NCBI RefSeq assembly: GCF_000276665.1
Contig: NW_004955477.1
Coordinates: 5,384,485-5,448,484, forward strand
Length of the DNA stretch: 64,000 nucleotides
Source of the DNA: Chinchilla lanigera
Taxonomy: Eukaryota; Chordata; Mammalia; Rodentia; Chinchillidae
Direction: 5' to 3'
Made by a program: the position numbers and the translations under genes. The notes under the pieces are model-generated. The model was not told the origin of the DNA. It was given only the letters and a program-made list of their open reading frames with translations, and made no database searches. This document shows positions 11,515 through 22,440 of this stretch, piece by piece; position 1 is the first letter of the stretch, and each line of letters begins with the position of its first letter.

Positions 11515-11640
11515 TAACCTGGTTCTGTCTTATTAGTGGCAGAACCTTGCCCAAGTCATGACTTTACTTATGCTCGACTTTCTCATCTGTAAGACAGAGT
11601 TTAAATTAATTTCCCTCTGGCTCTGAGTGTCTCAGTTTTA
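11515..11640 (+). mobile_element. MIR SINE fragment, sense
   Basis: CCTTGCCCAAGTCATGACTTTACTTATGCTCGACTTTCTCATCTGTAAGACAGAG (in blocks) follows the sense MIR core 'cttggacaagtcacttaacctc...ctcatctgtaaaatgg'. Confidence 0.6.
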
Positions 11641-12359
11641 CCCTCTCCCTACCCTGCACTGCATTGGTTTTAGACACATAACCTGGAATTTCAGTTTCAC
11701 TTGCTACTTTTCCAGGATTAAACTGGTGCAGCTGTACTCAGCTCTGCATCTGCTAAAATGAAGTTTTCAAAACCAGATGCAAATGCCGTGCTCCCCAACA
11801 CATCAGTCTCTTGCTTGGGCAGTAGGGTGTAAGAAGCAGGAAAACAAAACCAAAACAGCACAGTAGAACTTTCCTGCCTCTTTGGTGTCAGATGGGTCAC
11901 TGGGGGATGTCCTCACAACCCACAGGTGAAGATCAGGACTTAGTATGCACTCCGCATTGCTGTGTATGCTGAGTGGGTGCAAACTCTCATGCAGGCACTT
12001 AAGACCTAGATGAGAAATACTCTTTCTTTCACATAAAATGCTATTCCACCAGGGAGGGCATATCTCTGCAGATTTAAAAATATATAAAATCATTTTAATT
12101 GATGATTTCTTCTGGCTTTCAGAGCATTTAAGGATTCTGGAGACATGGATGAAGATGGAGCTGGTGAGATGAGTTCTTGGTTAAGAGCTCGAATGTCACT
12201 GATTTTTAACTAGAAAGTTCAGGATGTGGACTTCATTTCCAGAAATCAAGAGAGATTGTCATAAAGTGCTTTATTTTCTCTTGGTTTGCATAGTGGATAT
12301 CCACTGTTGGTCACTACCCAGTACCCAATCTTGCTTTAGCTATAGTAACATGAGATTAC

Positions 12360-12660
12360 ACTTTGGGGATTCTGGGTTCTGTTGTTCTTGTAGGGTGAGC
12401 CCTAGTTTCAGGAGTGCCCATGTAACCAAGTATGACCAATCAGCACACTATGTTTCCCCTATAGAAATGGATGCAAAAATGAACATGTGAAGCCCAAACT
12501 TTTGCCAAACCTTCTTAGAAGGAAAACTATTTTCTTCCATGGTCTTGGAGTTGTGAGTACAGGCGCTATTGGCAGCCATTTTTCCATGTCTATGAATAAC
12601 TTGTAGTGAGAATGGTAAGGAATTTGGAGAGTAGGGTGTGGGTGGGGTAGGGGTCGTATG
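12360..12660 (+). mobile_element. ancient interspersed repeat, family not named
   Basis: Blocks such as CATGTAACCAAGTATGACC + AATCAGCACAC and GGCAGCCATTTTTCCATG are wording I associate with a widespread ancient mammalian repeat that also appears at 61586-61930. The family name is not certain. Confidence 0.35.
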
Positions 12661-13557
12661 CCAGTCCCTGAAGACTAGGACTGGGACCCTAGAGTCCATC
12701 ATACTTGAAACCATATCTACCCTAATGCATCATTTCATGTGACCCAATGCATTTTCTTTTAACTTCAACTTCAACATTGAGGTGAGTGCTTTGCACCTTG
12801 CAATCAAATATTTCTTCCTCACACTCTGCACCTTTGCTGCCTAGATGCTGCCTGAGCAGGAGACTTATTGTTCTTCATTTCTACTGAAGTCAGATGTCAA
12901 CCCTTCCCCCAGTGTCTCAGTTTCTATTAAACAACTTTGATGTTCTCTAGTAACTCAGCCATAGAGTATCACTTGCCCGAGGAACCTGCCTCAGGATATT
13001 ATTCCACTAGAGGCATTACATAAGGCTTTCAACAAGCAAAATTAAGATGATGTTACCCTTCCCTCAGGTAGGAAATTCCTTCTCTGTTGGGAGTGAATGC
13101 TAACACATTCCCAAAGCCAGAGTGAGTATGAGACAGCTCTGGGTTGCCTCTACTGCAGGGATGCACTGAATTTCTCCTCATATACATTAGGAGCAGTGAG
13201 GAATAATGAAGGCAGTGGCATCTCTAGTTGTAAACTCCAGCCAATAAGTATAAAAAATGGTGAGATCATGGAGAGGAGCAGGAAGGGAGAGTTGGGTGAG
13301 GTTTTTAAAATTCACTTGCTTTCTTTTGTGGCTATCACCATAAAATAACCACTTCCACTTGAATGCATCTTTTTTTGTCTCTTTTGGTATCTCAAAGACA
13401 TTTCACAGCCATATCTGAAAGGATCCTTCTAATTATGTGACATTGATAGAAAAGATATTGTAAGTTTAATTTAAACTCGGAGGTATGATAGACACTGTGA
13501 AATGAGGAAACCACTGAAGAGTAAAGGGCTTCTGGGATGTGGGAAAAGAGAAGGGAA
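12661..13557. other. unassigned DNA up to the assembly gap
   Basis: No repeat or gene recognised. The sequence breaks off at 13557. Confidence 0.4.
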
Positions 13558-14377
13558 NNNNNNNNNNNNNNNNNNNNNNNNNNNNNNNNNNNNNNNNNNN
13601 NNNNNNNNNNNNNNNNNNNNNNNNNNNNNNNNNNNNNNNNNNNNNNNNNNNNNNNNNNNNNNNNNNNNNNNNNNNNNNNNNNNNNNNNNNNNNNNNNNNN
13701 NNNNNNNNNNNNNNNNNNNNNNNNNNNNNNNNNNNNNNNNNNNNNNNNNNNNNNNNNNNNNNNNNNNNNNNNNNNNNNNNNNNNNNNNNNNNNNNNNNNN
13801 NNNNNNNNNNNNNNNNNNNNNNNNNNNNNNNNNNNNNNNNNNNNNNNNNNNNNNNNNNNNNNNNNNNNNNNNNNNNNNNNNNNNNNNNNNNNNNNNNNNN
13901 NNNNNNNNNNNNNNNNNNNNNNNNNNNNNNNNNNNNNNNNNNNNNNNNNNNNNNNNNNNNNNNNNNNNNNNNNNNNNNNNNNNNNNNNNNNNNNNNNNNN
14001 NNNNNNNNNNNNNNNNNNNNNNNNNNNNNNNNNNNNNNNNNNNNNNNNNNNNNNNNNNNNNNNNNNNNNNNNNNNNNNNNNNNNNNNNNNNNNNNNNNNN
14101 NNNNNNNNNNNNNNNNNNNNNNNNNNNNNNNNNNNNNNNNNNNNNNNNNNNNNNNNNNNNNNNNNNNNNNNNNNNNNNNNNNNNNNNNNNNNNNNNNNNN
14201 NNNNNNNNNNNNNNNNNNNNNNNNNNNNNNNNNNNNNNNNNNNNNNNNNNNNNNNNNNNNNNNNNNNNNNNNNNNNNNNNNNNNNNNNNNNNNNNNNNNN
14301 NNNNNNNNNNNNNNNNNNNNNNNNNNNNNNNNNNNNNNNNNNNNNNNNNNNNNNNNNNNNNNNNNNNNNNNNNNNNN
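13558..14377. other. assembly gap (820 N)
   Basis: A run of 820 unknown bases. The non-round length suggests an estimated gap size. Long frames called across it are artefacts. Confidence 0.99.
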
Positions 14378-14714
14378 ATGATGTTTTCACTAGTAATCCT
14401 TAAAATTAACTATTAGTAATGACTATATTCATTTTTTTACAAGAATTTATGGGACATTTAAATGATTATGTATTATCTATTGTCTTTTTACATTTACCAT
14501 TTCAGAAGTAGTAACTCATGCCAGGTGGGCACAACATATATTGTAAGCTCCCAGTTGAAACAAAAGCTGTACTTTTAATTATGAAATAGTCACAGGTACT
14601 TTGTCAAGAACTGACTGTGTGGTAGGTGAAGTCCCCTGGGCTCCTGGCCTCAGATCAATGTGCAAAATTGGGTGGGACTGGAATACAGTGGATCCCACCT
14701 ACTGTCTCTCAGAA

Positions 14715-14925
14715 TCACGGGCTCTGGTGTTGTAGACTCACAGTCTCAGCTCACCACTTACTAACTGCCTGTCTCAGAAATGTTACTTAATGCTGTAGGA
14801 TTTAGCTCCTTACTTCATAAAAAAATAATAATAACTATCAATAGTAAAAGCTATTCTACACAGTTCCATAAAGATAGTACATTTGCTCAGCGCTGGGAAT
14901 GGTAGTAAAAACTCAAAAATTGCTG
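14715..14925 (+). mobile_element. MIR SINE, sense
   Basis: GGGCTCTGGTGTTGTAGAC, then CCACTTACTAACTGCCTGTC, then TTACTTCATAAAAAAATAATAATAACTA, and a trailing AAGATAGTACATTTGCTCAGCGC. The sense MIR order is complete but decayed. Confidence 0.6.
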
Positions 14926-15477
14926 TTAGTTTCAGCATCTTTCTAAGCATAGTCACAGTCACCAAAACTAAGTTGAGGCTTTCTTTTGGGAATCTAGTTA
15001 CCTCACTTCCTGTGATTTACCACACTTTAATGTGTTGACACCAGTGGTCCATGACCTTGCTATGTAGAGATGTGCTTTGTATTTCATGCTGCCCGTGTCA
15101 CACACAGGAATTGGAATAAAATATGAAAAGAGATTTTTTTTACACTAACATTGTGTCTTATGTAATGCTAGGCAAATGACTCAGTAGCTCTACAAACGTT
15201 TCAGTAACAAATTAGAGAGTCATGTGGGTGCTGTCCATTTTATAGCTGTGAATCTAAATGGCTTAAAGTTGGCTTTACTTGTTGGCTGTAGTTTTCACTC
15301 CATTCTGCTTCTCACAGGATTCTAAGACTGCTTAATCTAAGAGGGAGTTCAGGACTCTTCTTAGGACCCTGGGACATTAAAGGGGTACATGTTACTTGAC
15401 TCTACTTTCAGATCTAAATCTGACAGCTTCATTTGTGGAGGTCTTGCTTTTGTAGTGATTATGTATGATGTATGTAT

Positions 15478-15600
15478 AAACCATATACAACTGACACCCC
15501 TGTAATAATTACATGTACATATATAATAATCATTACATATATATACATTACTATATGTGCATATATATGATTTTCTATACATAATATATATTATCTCTAT
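15478..15600. repeat. AT-rich low-complexity tract
   Basis: ATATATACATTA/TATATATGATT-type repeats. The 73-codon minus-strand frame over it (Tyr/Ile/Cys-rich) is a by-product. Confidence 0.75.
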
Positions 15601-17761
15601 TAAGTATCTCTGGCTTGGAAATCATTTGCTATTAGGAGACCCTTCATTCTGTATATTTTCACTAAGAATCTTCTGCTGATAAGTGCTACAAAAAGCTTTT
15701 GAATTTTCAAAATACAATCTTGCTTAAAGAAATGGAAGAAAATCTTCCTATGTGGTGCAGTGGTCTCAGACAGATGGTAAAAAAATATACTAAAATTTTT
15801 AAAAATTGATTTTAAAAATTATTCTATTCCTCCACTCTTTCGTTCCCTCTAGAGTAAGATGTTTGATTACTGGAAAGAAAAATAAGCAGTTAAAGATTAA
15901 ACCACACATTTTTAAGAAAATCATAAGGGTTCTAGAATTCTTACAGTAGTATGCTTGTGTGGGATGTCTATTTATTTCAGCTAAATTTTCTTTGCTTAAG
16001 TTATACACATAAGTTTCTTTTTCCACATTTAATTTTAGGATGACACTCAAGTTTGCAGAAAATATTTACACATTAAAAGCTAAGCAATATTGCATTATTA
16101 TTAACACCTAATCTTGTTGATACAGCACTTCTTTGTAAATACAAAATCCTCAGTTCCAACCCTTGTAAGTCTGTAGCCTTGTCCCTATGAATTTGTGTGT
16201 TGCTTTTGTTCTGGTTGCAATATATTTGTCTGAGGATTTTATGCAGAAAAAACCATTAATCCAAAACATCAGTACAAAATAGTTCTGGTGCCTTAGGAAG
16301 TAGGCATAATCAGGACACTTTTTTATATGACTGGGCGTCAAAAGCAGTTAGCTTATTGCATGGCAATTAGACCTTTGATGAAGAAAGACACTTGATAATC
16401 TATCTAGATACTAGGACCCATTGTATGTATTTTATACTGTATATCATGAGATTTAAAGGCAAAGTAGAAGGAGAAGAAAATACATCCCATCCCCAAGCAA
16501 TATGCCATTGAGTAGGAGGCATATTGAAATAGTCCATGAGCTAAGTCAGTGAGTGAACCACTGAAGAACGAAATGTGATGTATCACTTTCAATTTGCTCC
16601 ATGCTCCAAAAGTACCTTCTTGCACACAGAGGAGGAAGCACCTCCAGGGTGGCTTGACCACAAGTGGCCATTTGAGTCTCATTGTTTGCTCAGACAGACT
16701 TTCCTTGTGTATTTCAAAGTAATTTAAATGGCAGTAGACTCTCTTTTCCTTTTTTTCTCCATATTTTCAGTCTAATTTGAGCTGGCGCTTCACATGAGCT
16801 CTGGGACGTAAGTAACACTCAGAAGGATTCTGCCTTCATGTGCTAGAGAAAGAGCCATAGGAAATTGGACACATTTGGTCCTGAGGGAAACAAAATAGCA
16901 CTTTTAAGGGTTGGGTTGGACATTAGTTAAGACTACTTTGGTGGTAGGTCAGGGGAACCAATCCAAATGAACATCCAGGCAAAAAGATTTGTTATGGGGA
17001 TGTTGAATAAGGAATGTGGTTGGGCTGCAGAACTCACTGGAACCAGAGCTCAGCCTCATCCAGTGTCTCTGGAAAGATAGTGTTCTTCTTTTCTTTCTCT
17101 GTGTTGCTTCTTTTAATTTAGACAAGCCTCTCTCACATAGTTGCATGTGGGGCCAGGCCATCTTGGGTTCATGGAACAGCTTCAGCTGCTCAGGGAGAAA
17201 GGGACATTTACCTCTGAGAAACTTCTGTTTGAGGATGCTGGTAGAGGGTTCTGGTTGGCCTGGCTCTACCCTAATTCTATCAGTTGTGGCCAAGAGTAAG
17301 ACCTTCTTCTTTGGAAACATGGTGCATGATGTGTAAACTTCATACATAAGCTAGGTAGTCTGTATGAATGAACCTCATTTATGAATGATAGCCTGAAGAC
17401 AGAATGTAGAAAATCATTTTTAGGAGGGATATCTGTAGGGTAAAGAATCCTATGGAAGTTACTAGAAGGTGAAATGGCCACTGGTCTTTCCTTCAGAAGT
17501 AATCTTCCTCTGAATCTTCCTATATCTACAATCCATTAAAATGTTAGGAACAATTAGTAGGAAAAACATTAAATGACCAATTGGTTTGGTGCCATGTAGA
17601 CTGGACTTAGTTTTCAGGATGGATTATTCTTCATTTCTAACCACCTGACCATTTGGGATAGGACAAGTGACTTAGGAGATAAAAATGACAGCATTACTTT
17701 TACAATGCTTCTTATGTCAGCTTCCTTTCACAAACCTTCTTAAAGCAGTAAAACTAACCAT
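15601..17761. other. unassigned unique-looking DNA
   Basis: No recognised repeat over about 2.1 kb. Overlapping frames on opposite strands at 16949-17347 (132 codons) and 17016-17336 (106 codons) mirror each other and show no domain. Confidence 0.4.
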
Positions 17762-17795
17762 ATATTGCTATACCACTGAGCTATACCCATAGTCC
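17762..17795 (-). mobile_element. short ID-like SINE remnant, antisense
   Basis: GCTATACCACTGAGCTATAC is the complement of the tRNA-like A-box region (GTATAGCTCAGTGGTATAGC). Only about 34 bp remain. Confidence 0.5.
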
Positions 17796-18982
17796 AAGAT
17801 GATTCTTAATGAAGGAATCATCTATTTATTAATGTTTAACTGCTTAGCAGAGTACTTGAAAATGTATGCAAAGAAGACATTGATTAGTTGTCTTTTGTCT
17901 TCATAGAAAAAGGGACAAGAAAACCAATATGTAGTATTAGAGATAGACATAAGGAAGGGATTATTAATGATACTGAGTGTTAAAAACTTAATCAAGGAAA
18001 TGTTGGTTGGCCTTCTACTTAAAGGCAAAAGATGGAACACATATATCTATATTTAACATCCTCCAGGAACTTCACTAAAATAATAACAAAAAGATGCTTA
18101 AAATGTAAAATATAAACTCACAAGGATAGGGAGAATAGAGAGAGGAAATGAAATTAATCAAGTTTTCTATGTGACAAAGAAGATAGAAAAGGGGTCAGTG
18201 ACCTATCAGGCCCTAGACAGTTTAGTCTTAAACTGTCAGCAGGAAAAATTCAGAATTCAGAAGACTTATGACCCATTACCTTGAAAGATCTAATAATGAC
18301 TGGCATTAAACACCTCTAGAAATAGATAGGGTTAAAATGGGATGATTGAAATAAGGAGTATTTTTAGAAGTTTGTTTATCAGATCCCAGGTTCTCTCTTA
18401 TTCTAGGCGAACACCTCTCCCCTGTACCCCATGCATGATTGGAAATTTATTCCTTGTCAATGATGGAAAAGAGGGCTTCTCCACTGGAGGAAATAGGCAT
18501 GCTTGAATATAGAGGTACCTACCAAGAAAGGGGTTAGGTGAAAAGGACATCATCCGGCTGAGAATCTCTCTGGCCTGCTTCAAGTCTCTGTGAGGCTGGA
18601 AATTCAGCTTCCAATCAGGGAATTAAGAGATTCTTCCTTTGGTTACTTGGCCATGCAAAGGAAAGACTCAAAGATGTTAACAATGAAGAGTCCCTAATTA
18701 GGCAAGTCAGCCAACCCATCCAGCAGAGAAGCTCATAAAACACAACTTTCATCTATATCCTTGTAGCTAACCGTCAGTTCTGCCCTGTCTCTGCCTAATA
18801 GGAGCAGACAACCAAATATTTAGAGACATCTGGAAACAGCCTCTGGCATGGAAGGTAAATACTGACACAAATAGGAAAGAAGCAAGTTGGAGAAAATAGA
18901 ACTATGCAGGAAGAGGAAAACAGTATCAAAAGCCCAACCAAACCAACAGCAGAAAGTAATATTCTTAACAGAGAAAAGAAAA
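17796..18982. other. unassigned unique-looking DNA
   Basis: No repeat family or coding region recognised. Frames are 72 codons or fewer. Confidence 0.4.
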
Positions 18983-18984
18983 TA

Positions 18985-19179
18985 CAAGTGGTACCTCAGA
19001 TCACAAACTTATTTCTTTCCATGATTCTAGTGGCAAACAGAATTGAACAAGAACTGAATTGAATTCAATGGTTAGGTTTAATGTTGACTTTACGAGGAAC
19101 TTGATTCAGTTCTCATTCAATTTGGTTTGTGACCAGAATCATGAAAAGAATTAAGTTTGTAAACAGAGGTATCACTGTG
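18985..19179. mobile_element. full-length palindromic Tigger/pogo-like MITE
   Basis: The left end (AGTGGTACCTC...ACAAACTTATTTCTTTCCATG) and the complement of the right end (AGTGATACCTC...ACAAACTTAATTCTTTTCATG) pair. The pairing continues inward through TGGCAAAC/TGGTCACAAACC and AGAACTGAATTGAATTC/AGAACTGAATCAAGTTC, so the whole 195 bp folds back on itself. TA lies at each border (18983-84 and 19180-81), the TA duplication expected for Tc1/mariner-pogo transposons. No transposase is present. Confidence 0.75.
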
Positions 19180-19249
19180 TAATAAAGCCATGAAATAAGA
19201 ACTAGATACTATAGAAGAAGAAGATTTGGGGAGCAACAATAACAGACAC

Positions 19250-19638
19250 TGTTGGTGTTTTAGTTACTTTTCTCATTGCTGAGACAAAATACCCAACACC
19301 CAAAGTTAAAGGAGGAAAGGTTTATTTAGCTCACAGTGTGTGGGTTTCAGTCCAAAATATGCTGGCTCCAAGATAGGGTGGCATGGCAGTCACAAATCAC
19401 AGAGGAGAAACAGTTCATGGCAAGCAGAAAGCAAAACAAACAAGGGACCTTACAGCGTCTTTCTGCCCCTTTTATTTTATCCAGGTTACTCAGGGTGAGT
19501 AGCACTCACACTCTTAATCCTAGTTCCCTTGAACCTAGCCATGAATCAATTCCAGCATCACATACTCTAGATCTAGGCACCCCTGAAAAATTTCCTCATA
19601 TGATTGCACGAGGGGACATTTAGACACAAGCTATAACA
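19250..19638 (-). mobile_element. MaLR-type solo LTR, antisense
   Basis: Minus-strand ends are TGTTATAGCTTGTG and ...CACCAACA. Plus-strand AGTTACTTTTCTCATTGCTGAGACAAAATACCCAACACC followed by GGAAAGGTTTATTTAGCTCACAG (in blocks) is the complemented 3' end of rodent MaLR LTRs. An AATAAA signal on the minus strand lies near 19321-19326. No internal region is attached, so it is solo. Confidence 0.8.
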
Positions 19639-19797
19639 TTTGGAAACAAAAATAACGCAGTAGGTAGACAAAGAAAAGTCAGTAGAAAGATTAGAATAGT
19701 AAGTCAAGAAAGTGTCAAGAAAGTGTAACAAAAAGATGAAGAAATGTAAAATTGGAGAAGATAGAGGACTAGAAGATTTAGTATTTATATAATAGTA

Positions 19798-20123
19798 CAG
19801 TACTCCCTAATCCATCCATCCAGATACATTCCAAAATTTCCATGATGCCTGAGGTTATGGATAGTCCTGAATGCTACAATATTCATAATATGTTTTCCTG
19901 TACACACAACTGTCATAAATTTTAATTTATAAATTAGCCATAGAAAAGATTCATAATAGTAATACTAAGACAACAATTGTACCAGAATGCAGTAATGAAA
20001 TCTATTTAAAACTTACAAACTTTCTAATGAGGTATTCCATTTCACGTTTTTAGACTGCTATTAACTGCAGGTAGTTGAAACCATGGGAAATGAAGCTGTA
20101 GATAAAAGTAGAGGGGGTGACTG
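19798..20123. mobile_element. Tigger (MER2-like) nonautonomous DNA transposon
   Basis: Ends are CAGTACTCCCT and the complementary GGGGGTGACTG, with TA on both sides (19796-97 and 20124-25). The interior matches MER2/Tigger wording: TTCCATGATGCCTGAGGTTATGGATAG...CTGCAGGTAGTTGAAACCATGGGAAATGAAGC (in blocks). 326 bp, no transposase frame. Confidence 0.8.
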
Positions 20124-20125
20124 TA

Positions 20126-21013
20126 GTTCTAGGAAAGAGAACAGGTAGAAGTTACCAATGAAATAACTTGAGAAAATGTCCAATAATGGAAGAATATGCT
20201 AGTTCAAAATGATATACCAAACATGCAGTATGAGAGTTGAAAACAGACCTACTAAGTCAATTCACATATTATAACAGTTAAGAAAATTCAGGACTAAAAA
20301 ATAGAGAAAAGAAAAAAATCTAAAAAAATCTAAAAAGAAAAAATCCAGTCCTTGTAATAACAATTATAATCAACTAAAAACCAGTAGAGTGAGATCTTCA
20401 TAATTTTTAAAGAAATGGCTTCTTATAGGCAATCTTATACTTAGCCAGTCTATCCATAGATTGGGAGAGTGAAATACTGATATTTGTAGATAAGCCCAGC
20501 CTCGGAATGTACACTTACAGACCCTTTCTCAGGACTCTATGGACAGGTGTGCTTTACACTGAAATAAGAGTCTAGATCAAGAAGGATAAAAAAGAGGTGG
20601 TAAAAACAAAAGGTGCATAAGAAATGCCCTGTGAATGCTGGTGAAGGGATATCTCAGGGTATAGGTAGGCTATGGCCCAGGCTGCAGCAGGCCCAAGTTT
20701 CTGGCACAAGCCTTTTCAGAAGGTTAAACTGATAAAAATTTTGATGTGTCTGATTGTCTTGAGATTATACCATCAGTGAAGATTTTGTGTTGGATTAACA
20801 TTAAGTGCATAGAAAATTAGATGACTCAAAGAGATAAAATTATTCATTCCAGAGAAAACCAAGTTTGCACAAGAAAAGAAAAATAATCTTAGTTTGCTAC
20901 TATTTTTCTTATGAACAGTGTTATAAAATCATACTGTATAAGTAAAAAACATCAGTCTCTAGAATTATGTAATTACACAATGACCAAAATTGAAACATCA
21001 AGAGGGAATACAA
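20126..21013. other. unassigned DNA
   Basis: AT-rich, with A-rich simple stretches near 20300-20345. No recognised element. Confidence 0.4.
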
Positions 21014-21014
21014 G

Positions 21015-21080
<66 letters not shown>
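21014..21080. repeat. (TA)n(TG)n(TA)n microsatellite
   Basis: A TA run, five TG units, then a second TA run. It is nearly self-complementary and can form a cruciform. Tyr/Ile-rich frames across it are artefacts. Confidence 0.95.
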
Positions 21081-21082
<2 letters not shown>

Positions 21083-21242
21083 ATCCCAAAAGAATCAGTG
21101 GAAGATGTTGAATGTGATTACATCTGGGAAGGAGGAAATAAGGGTGAAGTGGGCAGTTACTATGTTTATCAGCAAATGTAGGTGATTAATAGGCCCTGAA
21201 GCCTATTCACATATATTAAGTTTGATAAAATGAAAAGCTAAC

Positions 21243-21350
21243 TGACAAGAAGAGAAGGAAGGGAGGGAAAGAGGGAGAAGGGGTGGGGAGGCAGGAAGGA
21301 AAGATAAGAAAATGGAAGAGAGGAGAAGAGAGAAAAGAAAGGAAATGAGG
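21243..21350. repeat. purine-rich GA/GGAA tract
   Basis: About 108 bp almost free of pyrimidines on the plus strand (GAAGGGAGGGAAAGAGGGAG). The complement gives Ser/Pro/Phe-rich spurious frames. Confidence 0.85.
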
Positions 21351-21907
21351 ATGCACTGATCCTTTCTCCTGGGCACATAAGACTTGGCTGAATGGACACA
21401 TGGTCTTGATCGTACAGAGGACTCTGGTCTTCAGGCAGAAGAATTTTGACAGTACGATGTGGTCCTATTTCCATGGGACTAATTGTAAGGTTTATCTCAC
21501 TCTCATACTACCTGTAATCATTCATTAATAAGCCAAAAGAATACCCCAGGAAAAGCTTTCCTATCCAGCCTACATGACAGACATGTCTGAGGTGAGTCAA
21601 TTAGCACCACTGTTGCTTTTGCCCAGCTGTTCACACATTCCTGGTACACTTGGGAAATCACGGCTGTGTCTGTAGAATTTACAATTCAGATTAAAGGAGA
21701 ATTTTACAGCTATTTAGAGCATATTTTAGAAGACAATCCTTTGATCTTCTCAAACCTTATACACTTGTAGGTTTGGCTACTGCGCTGGAGAGGAGCTTCC
21801 CAGGGCAACCCCAGTGAACAGTCAGAAATAAACCATCTTTAGGTGGCTATTGATCACCTGTGTGTTTTAGATTTCAGAGGTGGAGACTTGTAATAACATG
21901 CACACAC

Positions 21908-22020
21908 AGCACTGGATACGGTGGACCATGCTTGTATTTCCAGCACTCTGGGGTCCTGAGGCCAGAAGATTGCAAGTTCAAGGCTAGCCTGAGCAAGATC
22001 CTGTCTCAAAATAAAAGGTT
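21908..22020 (+). mobile_element. B1 SINE monomer (7SL-derived)
   Basis: CACTGGATACGGTGGACCATGC, TTCCAGCACTCTGGGGTCCTGAGGCCAGAAGATTGCAAGTTC (in blocks), CTAGCCTGAGCAAGATCC and TGTCTCAAAATAAAA follow the B1 layout, with an A-rich tail. No ID-like partner is attached, unlike the copy at 34243-34444. Confidence 0.88.
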
Positions 22021-22261
22021 AAAATAAAAAGGATCAAGAAGGCAGGTCAGTGTGAAGGTCTTGGATTCTTTTTATTCTGCAAAAAAAAGAAGTGTGCACA
22101 TTTTTCCACTATCCTCCTCCTATTCTGTCCTGCAAGTGGTTCTGTCGGAATCCCTGGGTGCCTAGGTATTGACTTTTTCCTTGATGATGGGTCATGAGCC
22201 GTCAGGGATTCCAAGAGCAGCCCATAGGAACGGGAACTGACATAAGCTCCCATTCCTAGCA

Positions 22262-22440
22262 TGCAGGTTCAAGTGTCAGTGCTGCCATTCATTTGGGCCA
22301 TTTACTTAATGTCCCTAAGCCTCAATTTCCTTGTTTACATGATAAGAATTTCAACATTCCTTCAAAGAGTCTTGAAAGGATTATCTGAAGTGATGTAAAT
22401 GAATGTGTCATGCTACAGGATTGGGCATTCAATGAAAAAA
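22262..22440 (+). mobile_element. MIR SINE, sense
   Basis: TTCAAGTGTCAGTGCTGCC, TTTGGGCCATTTACTTAATG, AAGCCTCAATTTCCTTGTTT and AAAGGATTATCTGAAGTGATG reproduce the sense MIR order. Confidence 0.75.

Noticed and set aside
13392..14416. Frames of 280-332 codons on both strands
   Set aside because: They exist only because the 820 N run contains no readable stops.
16949..17347. 132-codon minus-strand frame opposed by a 106-codon plus-strand frame
   Set aside because: The two frames mirror each other on complementary strands, neither has splice or family support, and no homology is recognisable.
20911..21181. Tyr/Ile-repeat peptides
   Set aside because: Direct translation of the TA/TG microsatellite.
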